Shown: positions 26,712 to 36,281, counted from the stretch's first letter. The stretch: 64,000 nucleotides of DNA from an uncultured Devosia sp. (GCF_963517015.1 NZ_CAUQDV010000002.1:62001-126000), one strand, 5' to 3'. Numbers and translations: made by a program. Notes: generated from the sequence alone by a model not told the origin.

Positions 26712-28370
26712 ATGCGGACGGCGGAGGCATCCGGCGCCAGCGTAGCCGGATTCGGCACTGGCAAGAGCACGGCAGTTGGGCAGCGCAGCGCCCGCAAGTC
26801 CCGTTCCGTGGGGCTTTCTCTCCCGCAGTTCAACCTCACCCCCATTGCACAGGCCGTGCTGCTGACGGGGCTTCTCGCAGCCGCGGTCTTCGTGGTCTTC
26901 GATACGGCGCGCAGCTTTGGCGATGCCCGGCGGGACCTTGCCATCATCGGTTCGGCGCTGGCCGCCGATATTGCCGACATGTCGACCGCCGAGGCGCTGG
27001 GCGAGATCGGCCTGACCAACCGCCGCTACATTTCGATCGGCCGCGCCAGCCTCGTCAGCGCTGCAGCCGCCCCCTCCTCGTCCATCATGGCCGGGATGAT
27101 CGTGCCGGCGCAGCCGCATGGCGTGCTGGCGATGGAAACGCAACCGGAGGGTGTGTGGGGCGGCATTCTGCAGCGCGGCGCGGCGGCTTTTGCGCTGGTC
27201 GGCATGGCCGTGCTCGTCGCCTCGCGCAAACGCCGCGACGACATGCCCGATGCCGTGCAGCGCGACAGCTATTCGACCCTGGCTGCGGCGATCCCGCTGG
27301 GCGTCGCCTGCTGGACCGGCAGCGGCAAGCTGATCGTCTGTAACGAACAATATCGCGAGCGCCTGAACCTGGGCAGCGGCAAGACCACCTATCAGGAAGC
27401 GGTCAAGAAGCTCAGCATGGGCGGCTATGTGAAGCTACTCAACGATGACGATGGCTCCCGTGTGCTGGAACTGCATCGCGAGGACGGGTCGTGCCTCCTG
27501 ATCGACGAACGCCCGCTGGGCCAGGGCGCCTTCATGACGCTGGTCAGCGACGTGACCGAGGCCAAGCGCACCGACACGATGCTGCATGCGATCCGCCAGG
27601 AACAGCGCCTGCTGGCCCGCCGCTACCACGAGGAAAAGCTCAAGGCCGAAGCGGCCAGCCGTTCGAAGACCAATTTCCTCGCCCATCTCAGCCATGACGT
27701 GCGCACGCCGCTCAACCACATCATCGGCTTTGCCGACCTGATGCGCCACCAGACCTATGGGCCGCTGGGCGATGCGCGCTACGCCGAATATGTGGCCTCG
27801 ATCAAGCAATCGGGCGAGCATCTGCTGGCCAGCTTTGCCACCATTCTCGACCTTGCCGAGCTCGAAGGCGGCCAGAAGGCGCTGCGCAACGACTTCGTCG
27901 ATCTCGATGCCGTGCTCGATGGCGTGGTGCAGCGCTTCAAGGGCCAGGCTCATCGCTCCGGCGTATTGTTCATGCTGGGCGAGACCAGCGAGGCGATCGT
28001 GCAGGGCGACCAGCTGGGCCTGTCGCGCATGGTCTCCAACATTGTCGAGAATGCCCTCCGCTTCACCCCGCATGGCGGACAGGTGACGCTGGCGGCCTAT
28101 GCGGCGCGCGACGGTGTGGTGATCGAGATCACCGATACGGGCCTGGGCATGAGCGAAGATCGCCTTGCCAGCCTGTCGCAGCCCTTCGCTTTGGGCGACG
28201 CCACCTTTACCCGCGAAGGCTCCGGTCCGGGCCTTGGCATTTCCATCGCCCGCACCATTGCCGAGCTCAGCGGCGGGCGTCTGGTGATTGACTCGACGCC
28301 CAGCCTGGGCACAACTGTTGCCATCTCCCTCCCCTTGGCCGGCATGGCCGGAGCACAGGCTGCAGAATGA
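26712..28370 (+). CDS. Membrane histidine kinase with PAS domain
   Basis: A 552-residue kinase. A basic cytoplasmic N-terminus is followed by a transmembrane helix (AVLLTGLLAAAVFVVF), a short extracytoplasmic loop (~60-155), a second helix (RGAAAFALVGMAVLVAS), a PAS-like domain (AAIPLGVACWTGSGKLIVCNEQY), a coiled coil and HisKA with acceptor His near residue 328 in LSHDVRTPLNHI. The HATPase domain has VENALRF, DTGLGMSEDR and SGPGLGISIA. No response regulator is adjacent. The gene's TGA overlaps the ATG of a 60-residue gene (ATGA), so the two are cotranslated. The signal sensed is unknown. Confidence 0.91.
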   Translation: MRTAEASGASVAGFGTGKSTAVGQRSARKSRSVGLSLPQFNLTPIAQAVLLTGLLAAAVFVVFDTARSFGDARRDLAIIGSALAADIADMSTAEALGEIGLTNRRYISIGRASLVSAAAAPSSSIMAGMIVPAQPHGVLAMETQPEGVWGGILQRGAAAFALVGMAVLVASRKRRDDMPDAVQRDSYSTLAAAIPLGVACWTGSGKLIVCNEQYRERLNLGSGKTTYQEAVKKLSMGGYVKLLNDDDGSRVLELHREDGSCLLIDERPLGQGAFMTLVSDVTEAKRTDTMLHAIRQEQRLLARRYHEEKLKAEAASRSKTNFLAHLSHDVRTPLNHIIGFADLMRHQTYGPLGDARYAEYVASIKQSGEHLLASFATILDLAELEGGQKALRNDFVDLDAVLDGVVQRFKGQAHRSGVLFMLGETSEAIVQGDQLGLSRMVSNIVENALRFTPHGGQVTLAAYAARDGVVIEITDTGLGMSEDRLASLSQPFALGDATFTREGSGPGLGISIARTIAELSGGRLVIDSTPSLGTTVAISLPLAGMAGAQAAE

Positions 28371-28549
28371 TCAACCGCGATTGGCACGAGGCACACAGAA
28401 TGCCCAGGAACGCCAATCTGGAGCAGCGGGTCGATTGGCATGTCGAACATGCCGAACAATGCGGCTGCCGCGATATACCGGAAAGCGTCAAGCGCGCGCT
28501 GGAACAGCGCGGCGTGCCGGTGCCGCCGCGGAAAACAGATACGGTTTAG
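28367..28549 (+). CDS. Small conserved hypothetical protein, 60 aa
   Basis: A 60-residue, highly charged soluble protein whose ATG overlaps the stop of the histidine kinase by four bases. The sequence WHEAHRMPRNANLEQRVDWHVEHAEQCGCRDIPESVKRAL contains several His/Cys residues (HEAH, HVEH, CGC) that could bind a metal, followed by a Pro-rich tail. I recall similar short proteins in other alphaproteobacteria but know no function. Coupling to the kinase suggests a role in its signalling, which is inference only. A palindromic element follows 45 bases later. Confidence 0.7.
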   Translation: MINRDWHEAHRMPRNANLEQRVDWHVEHAEQCGCRDIPESVKRALEQRGVPVPPRKTDTV

Positions 28550-28593
28550 AGGTCAGATATGGTCTGGCCGACCACCAATCCCACCCCACCCAC

Positions 28594-28723
28594 GGTGTCA
28601 CGCCGGCCTTGAGCCGGGGCCCATCCCGAGATCGAGCCACGGCCGCAAGGTGCTCGTCATAGCGACCTTGCGGCAAGACATACATCTCAAGATGGATCCC
28701 GGCTCAAGGCCGGGATGACACCG
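28594..28723. repeat. Long palindromic intergenic element, copy B
   Basis: Second copy of the ~130-bp palindrome: left arm with GCCGGCCTTGAGCCGGGG and CCCATCCCGAGAT, inner stem CCGCAAGGT/ACCTTGCGG, right arm GATGGATCCCGGCTCAAGGC followed by CGGGATGACACC. It separates the 60-residue gene from glnE, which are convergent, and could end both transcripts. Confidence 0.88.
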
Positions 28724-28759
28724 AGTTTGTTGCCAAGATAGTGGGCAGCACCAGTTGGG

Positions 28760-31642
28760 CTAAAGCTCCCGCGCCTTCTCGTACCACTTCGCCGCTGCTG
28801 CACTCACCTCGCCGCGCATGGCCTTGAGGTCGAGTTCCAGCAGGTCAAAGCTTGGATAGTGCGTCAGCCCCGCCAGCAATTCCTTGAAGGCTGCGGTCCA
28901 GGCTTCGTCCTTGAAGGGGCTGACCAGGGCGGAGCTCATCACCTGCAGCACGGTCGAAAACAGCTCGTGGATTTCGGCGAGGCGCGTGCCTTCGGGGACA
29001 AGGCCGGTCTCGTCCAGCCGGGTCAGCACGCGGGCTGTCGAGGCCTGCGGCCGGGCCACGGTGGCGCCGGCCAGCAGTTGCGCAGACTGGGCGATGAATT
29101 CGAGATCGACCAGGCCACCTTCGGCCAGTTTCAGATCGAAGGGGTGCCGCGCGGGACGTTCCTTGGCCATCAGCGCGCGCATGGTCAGCACATCGTCGAC
29201 GATCTTGCTGGCCTGGCGCTCGCGGGTCATCACTTCGGCCACGGCGCCGGCGACGGCGTCGCCAAAGGCAGCGTCGGCCATGATGACGCGGGCACGGCTG
29301 AGGGCCAGGTGTTCCCAGGTCCAGGCGTCGTCGCGGTGATAGGCGCGGAATCCATTGAGGCTCGTCGCCAGCGGCCCCGCATTGCCCGAGGGGCGCAGCC
29401 GCATGTCGGCTTCGTAGAGCACGCCTTCGGCGGTGGGCGAGGTCACCGCCGCGACGAGGCGCTGGGTGAGGCGGGTATAGTAATGATTGGTGCTCAACGG
29501 CTTTTCGCCGTCGGATTCTCCGTCGGGCGCATCATAGAGCAGGATGAAATCGAGGTCGGAGGTGACCGTCATCTCGCGGCTGGCCATCTTGCCGAAGGCG
29601 AGCAGCGCCACCTTGCCGCCAGGCAACTTGCCATGACGGCGCTGGAACTCGGCGCGCACGCTGTCGAACAGGCGATTGACCAGGGTCTCGGCCAAAGCCG
29701 TGAACTGTTCCCCTGCCCCGCTGGCGCTGACCGTGCCCGAGAGCAGGCCCGCGGCGATGAGGAATTTCTGCTCCTGGCCGATGATGCGGGCGCGGTCGAT
29801 GATCTCCTCATAGGAGCGGCTCTCGGCCAGAAAGGCGTCGACCTTGGCGATCAGCACGTCGCGATGGGTGACGTCATTGGCAAAGGCCGGGTCGATCAGC
29901 CCGTCCATGACATGGGCGCGATGAATGACGGCTTCCGACATGCGGGGCGCGGAGGCCATCAGCTGGACCAGGAGGGTCCGCAGGCTCGCGTGGCTGCGCA
30001 GGAGCGCGAAAAGCTGCACGCCCGTGGGCAGGCGGGAGAGGAAATTATCGAACTTGGCCAGCGCTTCGTCGGCATTGCCGGCATTGCTCAGCGTGGTCAG
30101 CAGCGCGGGCAGAAGTTCGGTAAGATGGGCACGGGCGGCAGAAGCGCGGGTCGAGGGATAGGAGCCATAGTGCCATTTGCGCACGGTCTCGATGGCCTTG
30201 GACGGATTGCTGAAGCCCATGGCCGATAGCGTTTCCACCGTGCCGGGATCGTCGTCATTGCCGGTAAAGACCAGATTGCCTTCGGCCGTGCCGAGGCTCT
30301 CGCCCTCGGTGAAAAGCTCGGAATAGTAGGCGGTGACGCGTTCGAGTGCGGCGCGATAGTCGCGCTCGAACTGACGCAAGTCGGACTGGCCCATCAGCCG
30401 GCCGATGATGGCGACCTCTTCGGGGGACGCGGGCATGACATGGGTCTGCTCGTCGCGCAGCATCTGCAGGCGGTTTTCCACTGCGCGCAGGAACCAGTAG
30501 GTCTGGGTCAGCTCGGTGGCGGCCTTGGGCGTGATCCAGTTAGCGTCGGCCAACGCCGCCAGGGCATGCGCCGTGGGCTTGACGCGCAGGGTCTTGTCGC
30601 GGCCGCCGGCGATCAGCTGCTGGGTCTGGGTGAAGAATTCGATCTCGCGGATGCCGCCACGGCCGAGCTTGACGTTGTGGCCTTCGACGCGGATGTCACC
30701 GACATTCTTGGCGATATTGATCTGGCGCTTCATGGCCTGGATGTCGGCAATGGTCGCGAAATCGAGATGCTTGCGCCAGACATAGGGCGCCAGATGTTTC
30801 AGGAAGGCGTCGCCGACACGCTTGTCGCCGGCGCAGGGGCGCGACTTGATCCAGGCGGCGCGCTCCCAGTTTTGGCCACGGCTTTCGTAATAGGCGAGCG
30901 CCGCGTCAAAGGAGATGGCGACCGGGGTCGAGCCGGGGTCGGGACGCAGGCGCAGGTCGGTGCGGAAGACATAGCCGTGCGCCTGCCGATCTTCCATCAG
31001 GGCGACGAGCTTCTGCACCATGCGCGAATAGATCTTGGTGGCTTCCGACGGGTCGGCCAGCACCTGCTTTTCGGGATCGTAAAAGGCGACGATGTCGATG
31101 TCAGAGGAGTAATTCAGCTCCTGCCCGCCATGCTTGCCGAGGGCGAAGATGGCGAGGCCGGAATTGGCCGAGGTCGCCTCCTCGGCGGGAATGGCCAGCT
31201 GACCCTTGCCGGCGGCCTGGCGCATCAGGAGGTTGAGCGCTGCATCGAGCGCGGCATCGGCGAGGTCGGAGAGGGCTGCCGTGGCCTGCGCCGTGGTCCA
31301 GGCGCCGCCAGTCTCGGCAAAGGCGGCGAGCAGCGCCATGCGGCCCTTGGCAATGCGCAGGACCGGGGCAAGCTCTTCCTCGGTGGTCGCCGACGCGCCC
31401 ATGGCGTCGACGGTCTCGATAATGTCGGTGAAGGCCCCATCGGCACTGTCGGCAAGGGTCGCGATCAGCCAATCGACGTTGGCCTGCGCCAGCCCCAGCA
31501 GATAGGGCGCGGCCTCCAGCAGCGGCCCCAGCGCGGGCACGGCAGGTTGGAGCGCCGCCTGTTGATCGGCGGATAGCTCGGCAAGCCAGGCATCAAAGCG
31601 CGGCGTGTCGGCGGACGGCAGGGCATTGAGGGACATGGTCAT
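28760..31642 (-). CDS. glnE: Bifunctional glutamine synthetase adenylyltransferase/adenylyl-removing enzyme
   Basis: A 960-residue GlnE that adds AMP to, and removes it from, glutamine synthetase according to PII and glutamine signals. Both nucleotidyltransferase domains are present: the N-terminal adenylyl-removing site GKHGGQELNYSSDIDIVAFYD and the C-terminal adenylylating site KMASREMTVTSDLDFILLYD, each with the G-x-D-x-D type metal-binding aspartates, and regulatory helices between them. Length is normal. ATG 31642 (MTMSLNALP) is preferred; a GTG at 31708 lies inside an intergenic repeat. The gene follows a sensor kinase/regulator pair, a linkage also found in rhizobia as I recall. Confidence 0.96.
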   Translation of the reverse strand: MTMSLNALPSADTPRFDAWLAELSADQQAALQPAVPALGPLLEAAPYLLGLAQANVDWLIATLADSADGAFTDIIETVDAMGASATTEEELAPVLRIAKGRMALLAAFAETGGAWTTAQATAALSDLADAALDAALNLLMRQAAGKGQLAIPAEEATSANSGLAIFALGKHGGQELNYSSDIDIVAFYDPEKQVLADPSEATKIYSRMVQKLVALMEDRQAHGYVFRTDLRLRPDPGSTPVAISFDAALAYYESRGQNWERAAWIKSRPCAGDKRVGDAFLKHLAPYVWRKHLDFATIADIQAMKRQINIAKNVGDIRVEGHNVKLGRGGIREIEFFTQTQQLIAGGRDKTLRVKPTAHALAALADANWITPKAATELTQTYWFLRAVENRLQMLRDEQTHVMPASPEEVAIIGRLMGQSDLRQFERDYRAALERVTAYYSELFTEGESLGTAEGNLVFTGNDDDPGTVETLSAMGFSNPSKAIETVRKWHYGSYPSTRASAARAHLTELLPALLTTLSNAGNADEALAKFDNFLSRLPTGVQLFALLRSHASLRTLLVQLMASAPRMSEAVIHRAHVMDGLIDPAFANDVTHRDVLIAKVDAFLAESRSYEEIIDRARIIGQEQKFLIAAGLLSGTVSASGAGEQFTALAETLVNRLFDSVRAEFQRRHGKLPGGKVALLAFGKMASREMTVTSDLDFILLYDAPDGESDGEKPLSTNHYYTRLTQRLVAAVTSPTAEGVLYEADMRLRPSGNAGPLATSLNGFRAYHRDDAWTWEHLALSRARVIMADAAFGDAVAGAVAEVMTRERQASKIVDDVLTMRALMAKERPARHPFDLKLAEGGLVDLEFIAQSAQLLAGATVARPQASTARVLTRLDETGLVPEGTRLAEIHELFSTVLQVMSSALVSPFKDEAWTAAFKELLAGLTHYPSFDLLELDLKAMRGEVSAAAAKWYEKAREL

Positions 31643-31700
31643 AAAAGAGGCATAGCTTGGGGGACCCCGCGCGGCAAGGCGGATGCGGGGCGATCCGGGT

Positions 31701-31815
31701 ACCCCCACCTATCCTCCCCCTGATAGGGGGAGGGACCGCCCTGTGTGTGCCGCTAAACCTTGCTCAACACTCGATCCAGTCCCTCCCCCTTTTCAGGGGG
31801 AGGTTAGGTGGGGGT
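31701..31815. repeat. Nested palindromic element between glnE and the sensor kinase gene
   Basis: Outer arms ACCCCCACCTA (31701-31711) and TAGGTGGGGGT (31805-31815) are exact complements and enclose two hairpins, CCTCCCCCT-gat-AGGGGGAGG (31713-31733) and CCTCCCCCT-tttc-AGGGGGAGG (31782-31803), which are direct copies of each other. Such cloverleaf-like blocks are typical of short mobile or structural intergenic repeats. Confidence 0.8.
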
Positions 31816-31822
31816 ATTCTTG

Positions 31823-33253
31823 CTAACCCGGCAAATCCACCACCGCACGCACCCCCGGCTCATTGTCCTCGATCCGGAAACTCCCGCCAAGCAGGCTCGT
31901 CACCGCATTGACCAGTGATAGCCCCAGACCCGAGCCCGGTTCCGACCGGCTTTTCTCCAGCCGGACGAAGCGCTGCAGCACGCGCTGGCGTTCTTCGGCG
32001 GGAATGCCGGGGCCGTTGTCGGCGACTTCGATCAAGACGCGGCCATTGTCGCGGCGCAGGCCGACCATGATGCGTCCCTGCCCTTCGCCATCTGGCTTGG
32101 CGTATTTGACCGCGTTCTCCAGCAGGTTGACCATGGCCTGACCGATCAGCTCGCGGTTGGCATGGAGATGCACGCCCTCTTCCACGGCGGTCTCGACCAC
32201 AATGCCTTCGTCCTCGGCCACCGGACCATAGAGTTCCGCAACATCGGCCACCACGGCGCTGACATCGACATCGGTCAATGCACCCGAGGGGGCCCCCGCC
32301 TCGGCGCGGGCAATCATCAGCAGGGCGTTGAAGGTCTGGATCAGCCGGTCGCTCTCGGCGATGGTGGCTTCGAGCGCCCGCTCGCGCGTCTCCTCGCTGG
32401 CACCGTCGCGCAAGGCGCTTTCGGCCTGGTTGCGCAGGCGGGTCAGCGGGGTCTTGAGGTCGTGGGCCACATTGTCGGTGACCTCCTTGAGACCCTGCAG
32501 CAATTGCTCGATACGGTCGAGCATGGCGTTGAGATTGGTGGCCAATCCGTCGAATTCGTCATTGCGTTTCGTCACCGGCACGCGTTCGCTGAGATTGCCC
32601 GACATGATCTTGGTGGAGGTATCGCGGATCGTGTCGATGCGGCGCAGCACCCGCTGGGCGGTGATACCACCGGCAATCAGCGAGAAGAGGATGATGCCGA
32701 GCACGCCGAACATGAAGCTCTGCACGATGATGGCAGAAAAGCCGCGGCGCTCGACCACGTCACGACCGACGACCAGCCGCATGCCATTGCTCAGTTCCAC
32801 CGAGCGCACCACGGCAAAGCCGGTCTTGGCCGGGCGCGGCGGGGCGTCGGGATCAGCCGCAGGCCCATCCTCGGGCGGATCAAGCAAAGGATTTGCGCGC
32901 TCGTAGTCGAAGCTATAGATGCCCGGCTCGATCAGCACATTGGCCGGCACGTCGGTGACATTGCCGAGCAAGTATTGGCCGCTCGCATCGCCTAGATAGT
33001 ATACGCCCGGACCCGGCGCGGTGGAAATGCGCTGCAGGGCAAAGGCCAGCGCGCGGATGCCCTGATTGGCATCGATGCGCTGCAGCACCCGCACTTCGCG
33101 ATCGATGTCATTGGCTTGCTGGCGCTGGATCTGGACGGAGGACTGCCAGGTAATGAACGCCAGCAGCAGAATGGCGAACAGCGAAAAGATCAGGATGAAG
33201 GTCGCGGTCAGCCGGACCGTCGAGGTGCGCCAGAGTTGGACGAAACGGTTCAC
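31823..33253 (-). CDS. Sensor histidine kinase with HAMP domain
   Basis: A 476-residue sensor kinase: helix 1 (TATFILIFSLFAILLLAFITW), a ~140-residue periplasmic domain with a Pro/Asp-rich loop (LLDPPEDGPAADPDAPPRP), helix 2 (SFMFGVLGIILFSLIAGGI), HAMP, HisKA with acceptor His in DNVAHDLKTPLTRL and HATPase (NLLENAVKYAK, DNGPGIPAEE, GSGLGLSLV). It starts at GTG 33253, three bases after the stop of the response regulator gene, forming one operon with it. Gene order degP-regulator-kinase-glnE resembles that of rhizobial genomes as I recall, and suggests control of envelope stress functions. Confidence 0.92.
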   Translation of the reverse strand: MNRFVQLWRTSTVRLTATFILIFSLFAILLLAFITWQSSVQIQRQQANDIDREVRVLQRIDANQGIRALAFALQRISTAPGPGVYYLGDASGQYLLGNVTDVPANVLIEPGIYSFDYERANPLLDPPEDGPAADPDAPPRPAKTGFAVVRSVELSNGMRLVVGRDVVERRGFSAIIVQSFMFGVLGIILFSLIAGGITAQRVLRRIDTIRDTSTKIMSGNLSERVPVTKRNDEFDGLATNLNAMLDRIEQLLQGLKEVTDNVAHDLKTPLTRLRNQAESALRDGASEETRERALEATIAESDRLIQTFNALLMIARAEAGAPSGALTDVDVSAVVADVAELYGPVAEDEGIVVETAVEEGVHLHANRELIGQAMVNLLENAVKYAKPDGEGQGRIMVGLRRDNGRVLIEVADNGPGIPAEERQRVLQRFVRLEKSRSEPGSGLGLSLVNAVTSLLGGSFRIEDNEPGVRAVVDLPG

Positions 33254-33256
33254 GCT

Positions 33257-33928
33257 CTACTCGCGGATCATATAGCCAGCGCCCCGCACGGTGTGCAGCA
33301 GCGGGCTGGCGTGGCCCTTGTCGATCTTGGAGCGCAGGCGCGACATATGTACGTCGATGACATTGGTCTGCGGGTCGAAGTGATAGTCCCAGACGTTTTC
33401 GAGCAGCATGGTGCGGGTCACCACCTTGCCGGCATTCTTCATCAGATATTCGAGCAGGCGGAATTCGCGGGGCTGCAGGAGGATGGTCTCTCCATCGCGC
33501 TCGACCTTGCGCGACAGGCGGTCGAGGCTGAGGCCCGCCACTTCATAGGCGGTCGCGGCTTCCGAGGGGCTGGAACGACGCGCGAGCACTTCGACGCGGG
33601 CCAGCAGTTCGGTGAAAGCATAGGGCTTGGTGAGATAGTCGTCGCCACCGGCGCGCAGACCGGTCACCCGGTCATCGACTTCGCCCAGGGCGGATAGAAT
33701 AAGAACGGGGGTCTTGTCGCCTTCGGCACGCAGGCTTTCGACGATGGACAGGCCGTCACGGCGGGGCAGCATGCGATCGACGATCAGCACGTCATAGTCC
33801 ATGCCCGAGGCCATGGCGTAACCGGTTTCCCCGTCAGCGGCATGGTGGGTGACGTGGCCGGCCTCGTCCAGCGCCTGGATCAGGTAGCTGGCGGCTTCGC
33901 GGTCGTCTTCGATCAAAAGGATTTTCAC
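33257..33928 (-). CDS. OmpR/PhoB-family response regulator
   Basis: A 223-residue two-domain regulator. The receiver domain has LLIEDD, the acceptor aspartate in DVLIVDRMLPRRDG, and LTKPYAFTEL; the C-terminal winged helix has LQPREFRLLEYLMKNAGKVVTRTMLLENVW and the recognition region TNVIDVHMSRLRSKID. GTG 33928 follows a GGGGG ribosome site and gives the standard start MKILLIEDD; a TTG at 33940 is also possible. It is the partner of the HAMP kinase downstream and probably acts on the degP promoter just upstream. Confidence 0.93.
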   Translation of the reverse strand: MKILLIEDDREAASYLIQALDEAGHVTHHAADGETGYAMASGMDYDVLIVDRMLPRRDGLSIVESLRAEGDKTPVLILSALGEVDDRVTGLRAGGDDYLTKPYAFTELLARVEVLARRSSPSEAATAYEVAGLSLDRLSRKVERDGETILLQPREFRLLEYLMKNAGKVVTRTMLLENVWDYHFDPQTNVIDVHMSRLRSKIDKGHASPLLHTVRGAGYMIRE

Positions 33929-33993
33929 CGGAGCCCCCAAGGCTTTGGCACAGAAGGTAGTGGTCCCGGGCGCGAGCCCGGGACCGGTATTGC

Positions 33994-35526
33994 TTAGTTA
34001 TCGCCCAGCGGCAGGCCGATAAAGGTATCACTGCCGTCGCGGCTGGCCTTGACCAGGGCCGTATTGCGGCCCTGAGCCTTGACCGCGTCAAGCGCTGCCT
34101 CGAATTCGTCGAGCGAATTGACCGGCGTATTGTTGACCTCGAGGATGGCATCGCCAACCGTCAGGCCCTTCTGGGCAGCCGGCGATTCAGGATCGACTTC
34201 CTGCACCAGGAGGCCACCATTGCCGTCCGAATTCGGAACCAGGGTCAAGCCAACGCTGGATTCAGCCGGCAGCGGTGCCGGCGGCGTGGGGGCTGCCTGT
34301 TCGTCATTCTGTGCCACGGCGGCTTCATTGAGCGTACCGAGCTGGACCGACAGCTTGGTCTCGGCACCATCGCGCCAGATGGTCAGCTCGACCGAGGAGT
34401 CGGGCGACTTGCCGGCAATGGTGCGGCTGAGGTCGAGCGCATCATCGATCGCATCGCCATCGACGGCGGTGATGATGTCACCGGACTTGACGCCGGCGGG
34501 ACCGGCAGGACCATCTTCGGCGACGTTGCTGACAATGGCGCCCTTGGCGTCGGCCAGGCCAACACCATCGGCAATGTCACGATTGACGTCCTGAATGCCG
34601 ACGCCGAGGTAGCCGCGGGTGACGGTGCCGGAGTCGATCAGCTGGGCGACGATGCCCTTGACCGTGGCAGCCGGAATGGCAAAGGCGATGCCGACATTGC
34701 CGCCATTGGGCGAATAGATGGCGGTGTTGACGCCGACCACTTCACCCTTGGTGTTGAAGGCCGGACCACCGGAATTGCCGGTGTTGACGGCGGCGTCGAT
34801 CTGCAGGAAATCGCCGTAGTTGGAGCCGCCGATATTGCGGCCCTGGCCGGAGATGACGCCGACGGTCACGGTGCCGCCGAGGCCAAAGGGATTGCCCACG
34901 GCCACGACCCAGTCACCGACGCGGCTGGCATCGGTTTCGAAATCGACGAAGGGCAGGTTTTCACCCTCGATCTTGACCACGGCCAGATCGGTACGCTCGT
35001 CGGTGCCGACGATTTCGGCAACCTTCTCGGTGCCGTCATCGAACACCACGGTGACCTTGGTGGCGTTTTCGACGACGTGATTGTTGGTGACGATATAGCC
35101 GTCAGCCGAGATCACGAAGCCCGAGCCGGCTGCCATGAAGTGGCGCGGTGCCGGGGGCTCGTTGCCGCCACGCGGGCCATTGCCGAACTGGTTGAAGAAA
35201 TCCTGGAAGGGATGGCCTTCCGGCAGGTCGGGGAAGTTGAAATCGAAATCGCGGCCGCGCGGGCCACCCTGCTGCATGCGCGGGCTTTCCTCGGCTTCGA
35301 CGAGGATCGACACCACGGCAGGCTTTACCGCCTCGACGAGATCGGCAAAGCCGGCATGGGGCTGAGCGGTCTCGGGCACGGTGATCTGCGCAACGTTCTG
35401 CACCTGCGCATTGGCCGCCTGGCCGGTCATGACGAAAGCGGTGGAGACACCACCGATACCGACCAGCAATGCCAGGGCGGATGCCCCGAGCCAACGGCTG
35501 GTACGCTTGAGAATGGACGAGCGCAT
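33994..35526 (-). CDS. degP: Do-family periplasmic serine protease (DegP/HtrA)
   Basis: A 510-residue HtrA protease. A signal peptide (ASALALLVGIGGVSTAFVMTG, cleavage near ANA-Q) leads to the trypsin-like domain with the triad His (VTNNHVVE), Asp (RTDLAVVK) and Ser (NTGNSGGPAF), then two PDZ domains (GYLGVGIQDVN and LLVQEVDPESPAAQKG). It degrades or refolds misfolded periplasmic proteins. ATG 35526 has the ribosome site AAGGAG; a TTG at 35547 is not needed. It heads an apparent operon with the two-component genes and lies downstream of the cytochrome c maturation genes. Confidence 0.95.
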   Translation of the reverse strand: MRSSILKRTSRWLGASALALLVGIGGVSTAFVMTGQAANAQVQNVAQITVPETAQPHAGFADLVEAVKPAVVSILVEAEESPRMQQGGPRGRDFDFNFPDLPEGHPFQDFFNQFGNGPRGGNEPPAPRHFMAAGSGFVISADGYIVTNNHVVENATKVTVVFDDGTEKVAEIVGTDERTDLAVVKIEGENLPFVDFETDASRVGDWVVAVGNPFGLGGTVTVGVISGQGRNIGGSNYGDFLQIDAAVNTGNSGGPAFNTKGEVVGVNTAIYSPNGGNVGIAFAIPAATVKGIVAQLIDSGTVTRGYLGVGIQDVNRDIADGVGLADAKGAIVSNVAEDGPAGPAGVKSGDIITAVDGDAIDDALDLSRTIAGKSPDSSVELTIWRDGAETKLSVQLGTLNEAAVAQNDEQAAPTPPAPLPAESSVGLTLVPNSDGNGGLLVQEVDPESPAAQKGLTVGDAILEVNNTPVNSLDEFEAALDAVKAQGRNTALVKASRDGSDTFIGLPLGDN

Positions 35527-35669
35527 GTAGACAATCTCCTTCGGCAAGCCCTCAACAGCTTATGGGCCTACATATGGAATGCCGCGCCTTTCGGAGAAGT
35601 TGCGCCAACATTAAACCTTGGCAATGTTGGTGGCGGGAATGGGGCATATGGGGGTTTTCAGTCGGCGAT

Positions 35670-35821
35670 CCTCTCCCGCCTGCGGGAGAGGGAGACCACG
35701 CGTAGCGTGGTGGAGAGGGGAGCAGTAGGCGCGGATAGTGGCGGTTATCCTCGGGGCCGCGCAAGCAGCTCCCCCCTCCACCGCCCTATGGGCGGTCCCC
35801 CTCCCCCGCAAGCGGTGGAGG
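35670..35821. repeat. Composite palindromic element between ccmH and degP
   Basis: Stem-loops CCTCTCCCGC-ct-GCGGGAGAGG (35670-35691), ACCACGC-gta-GCGTGGT (35695-35711) and long arms CCTCCACCGC (35775-35784) / GCGGTGGAGG (35812-35821) around further GC-rich stems. The block fills most of the gap between the end of ccmH and the start of degP and resembles the other intergenic repeats in this window without being a copy of them. It probably ends the ccm message. Confidence 0.75.
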
Positions 35822-35840
35822 TTGGGCTCGGTGCGTGGGG

Positions 35841-36281
35841 TTACTTCAGCTCGTCCAGCGCAGCCTGCTCTTCCGCGCTCAATCCCGCGGTCACCACCCG
35901 CCGCTTCCGCCCCAGCGCAACCAGCGTGCCCAATCCCACCAGCAAGAGCACCGGCGCTGCGACCCACAGGATCATCGTGTGGTTGTTCACCCGCGGGTTG
36001 AGCAGGACGAATTCGCCATAGCGATCGACCAAAAACTGCTCCACCGCCGCATTGCTGTCGCCGGCCACCAGTCGCTCCCGCACCAGAACGCGCAGGTCCT
36101 TGGCGAGGTCGGCATCGCTGTCGTCGATGGACTGGTTCTGGCAGACAAGGCACCGCAGCCCAGCCGAAATATTGCGGGCGCGCTGTTCCAGCACGGGGTC
36201 ATCGAGCACTTCGTCGGGGCTGACGGCCAGCACAGGCGTTGTGAGGCAGAGGGCGAAAAGAAGTGCGCGGAGCCAGCTCAT
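35841..36281 (-). CDS. ccmH: Cytochrome c maturation protein CcmH (CycL)
   Basis: A 146-residue envelope protein with a signal peptide (MSWLRALLFALCLTTPVLA), the redox motif LRCLVCQNQS (C-x2-C) and a C-terminal membrane helix (ILWVAAPVLLLVGLGTLVAL). It reduces the CXXCH of apocytochrome c and presents it to CcmF for haem ligation. ATG 36281 overlaps the ccmF stop by four bases (ATGA), so it is the last gene of a coupled ccmI-E-F-H set. The lack of a fused CcmI domain and this order match the rhizobial cycHJKL operon. Confidence 0.95.
   Translation of the reverse strand: MSWLRALLFALCLTTPVLAVSPDEVLDDPVLEQRARNISAGLRCLVCQNQSIDDSDADLAKDLRVLVRERLVAGDSNAAVEQFLVDRYGEFVLLNPRVNNHTMILWVAAPVLLLVGLGTLVALGRKRRVVTAGLSAEEQAALDELK

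Noticed and set aside
28859..31576. Two long + strand frames opposite glnE
   Set aside because: Antisense shadows of a gene with both nucleotidyltransferase motifs.
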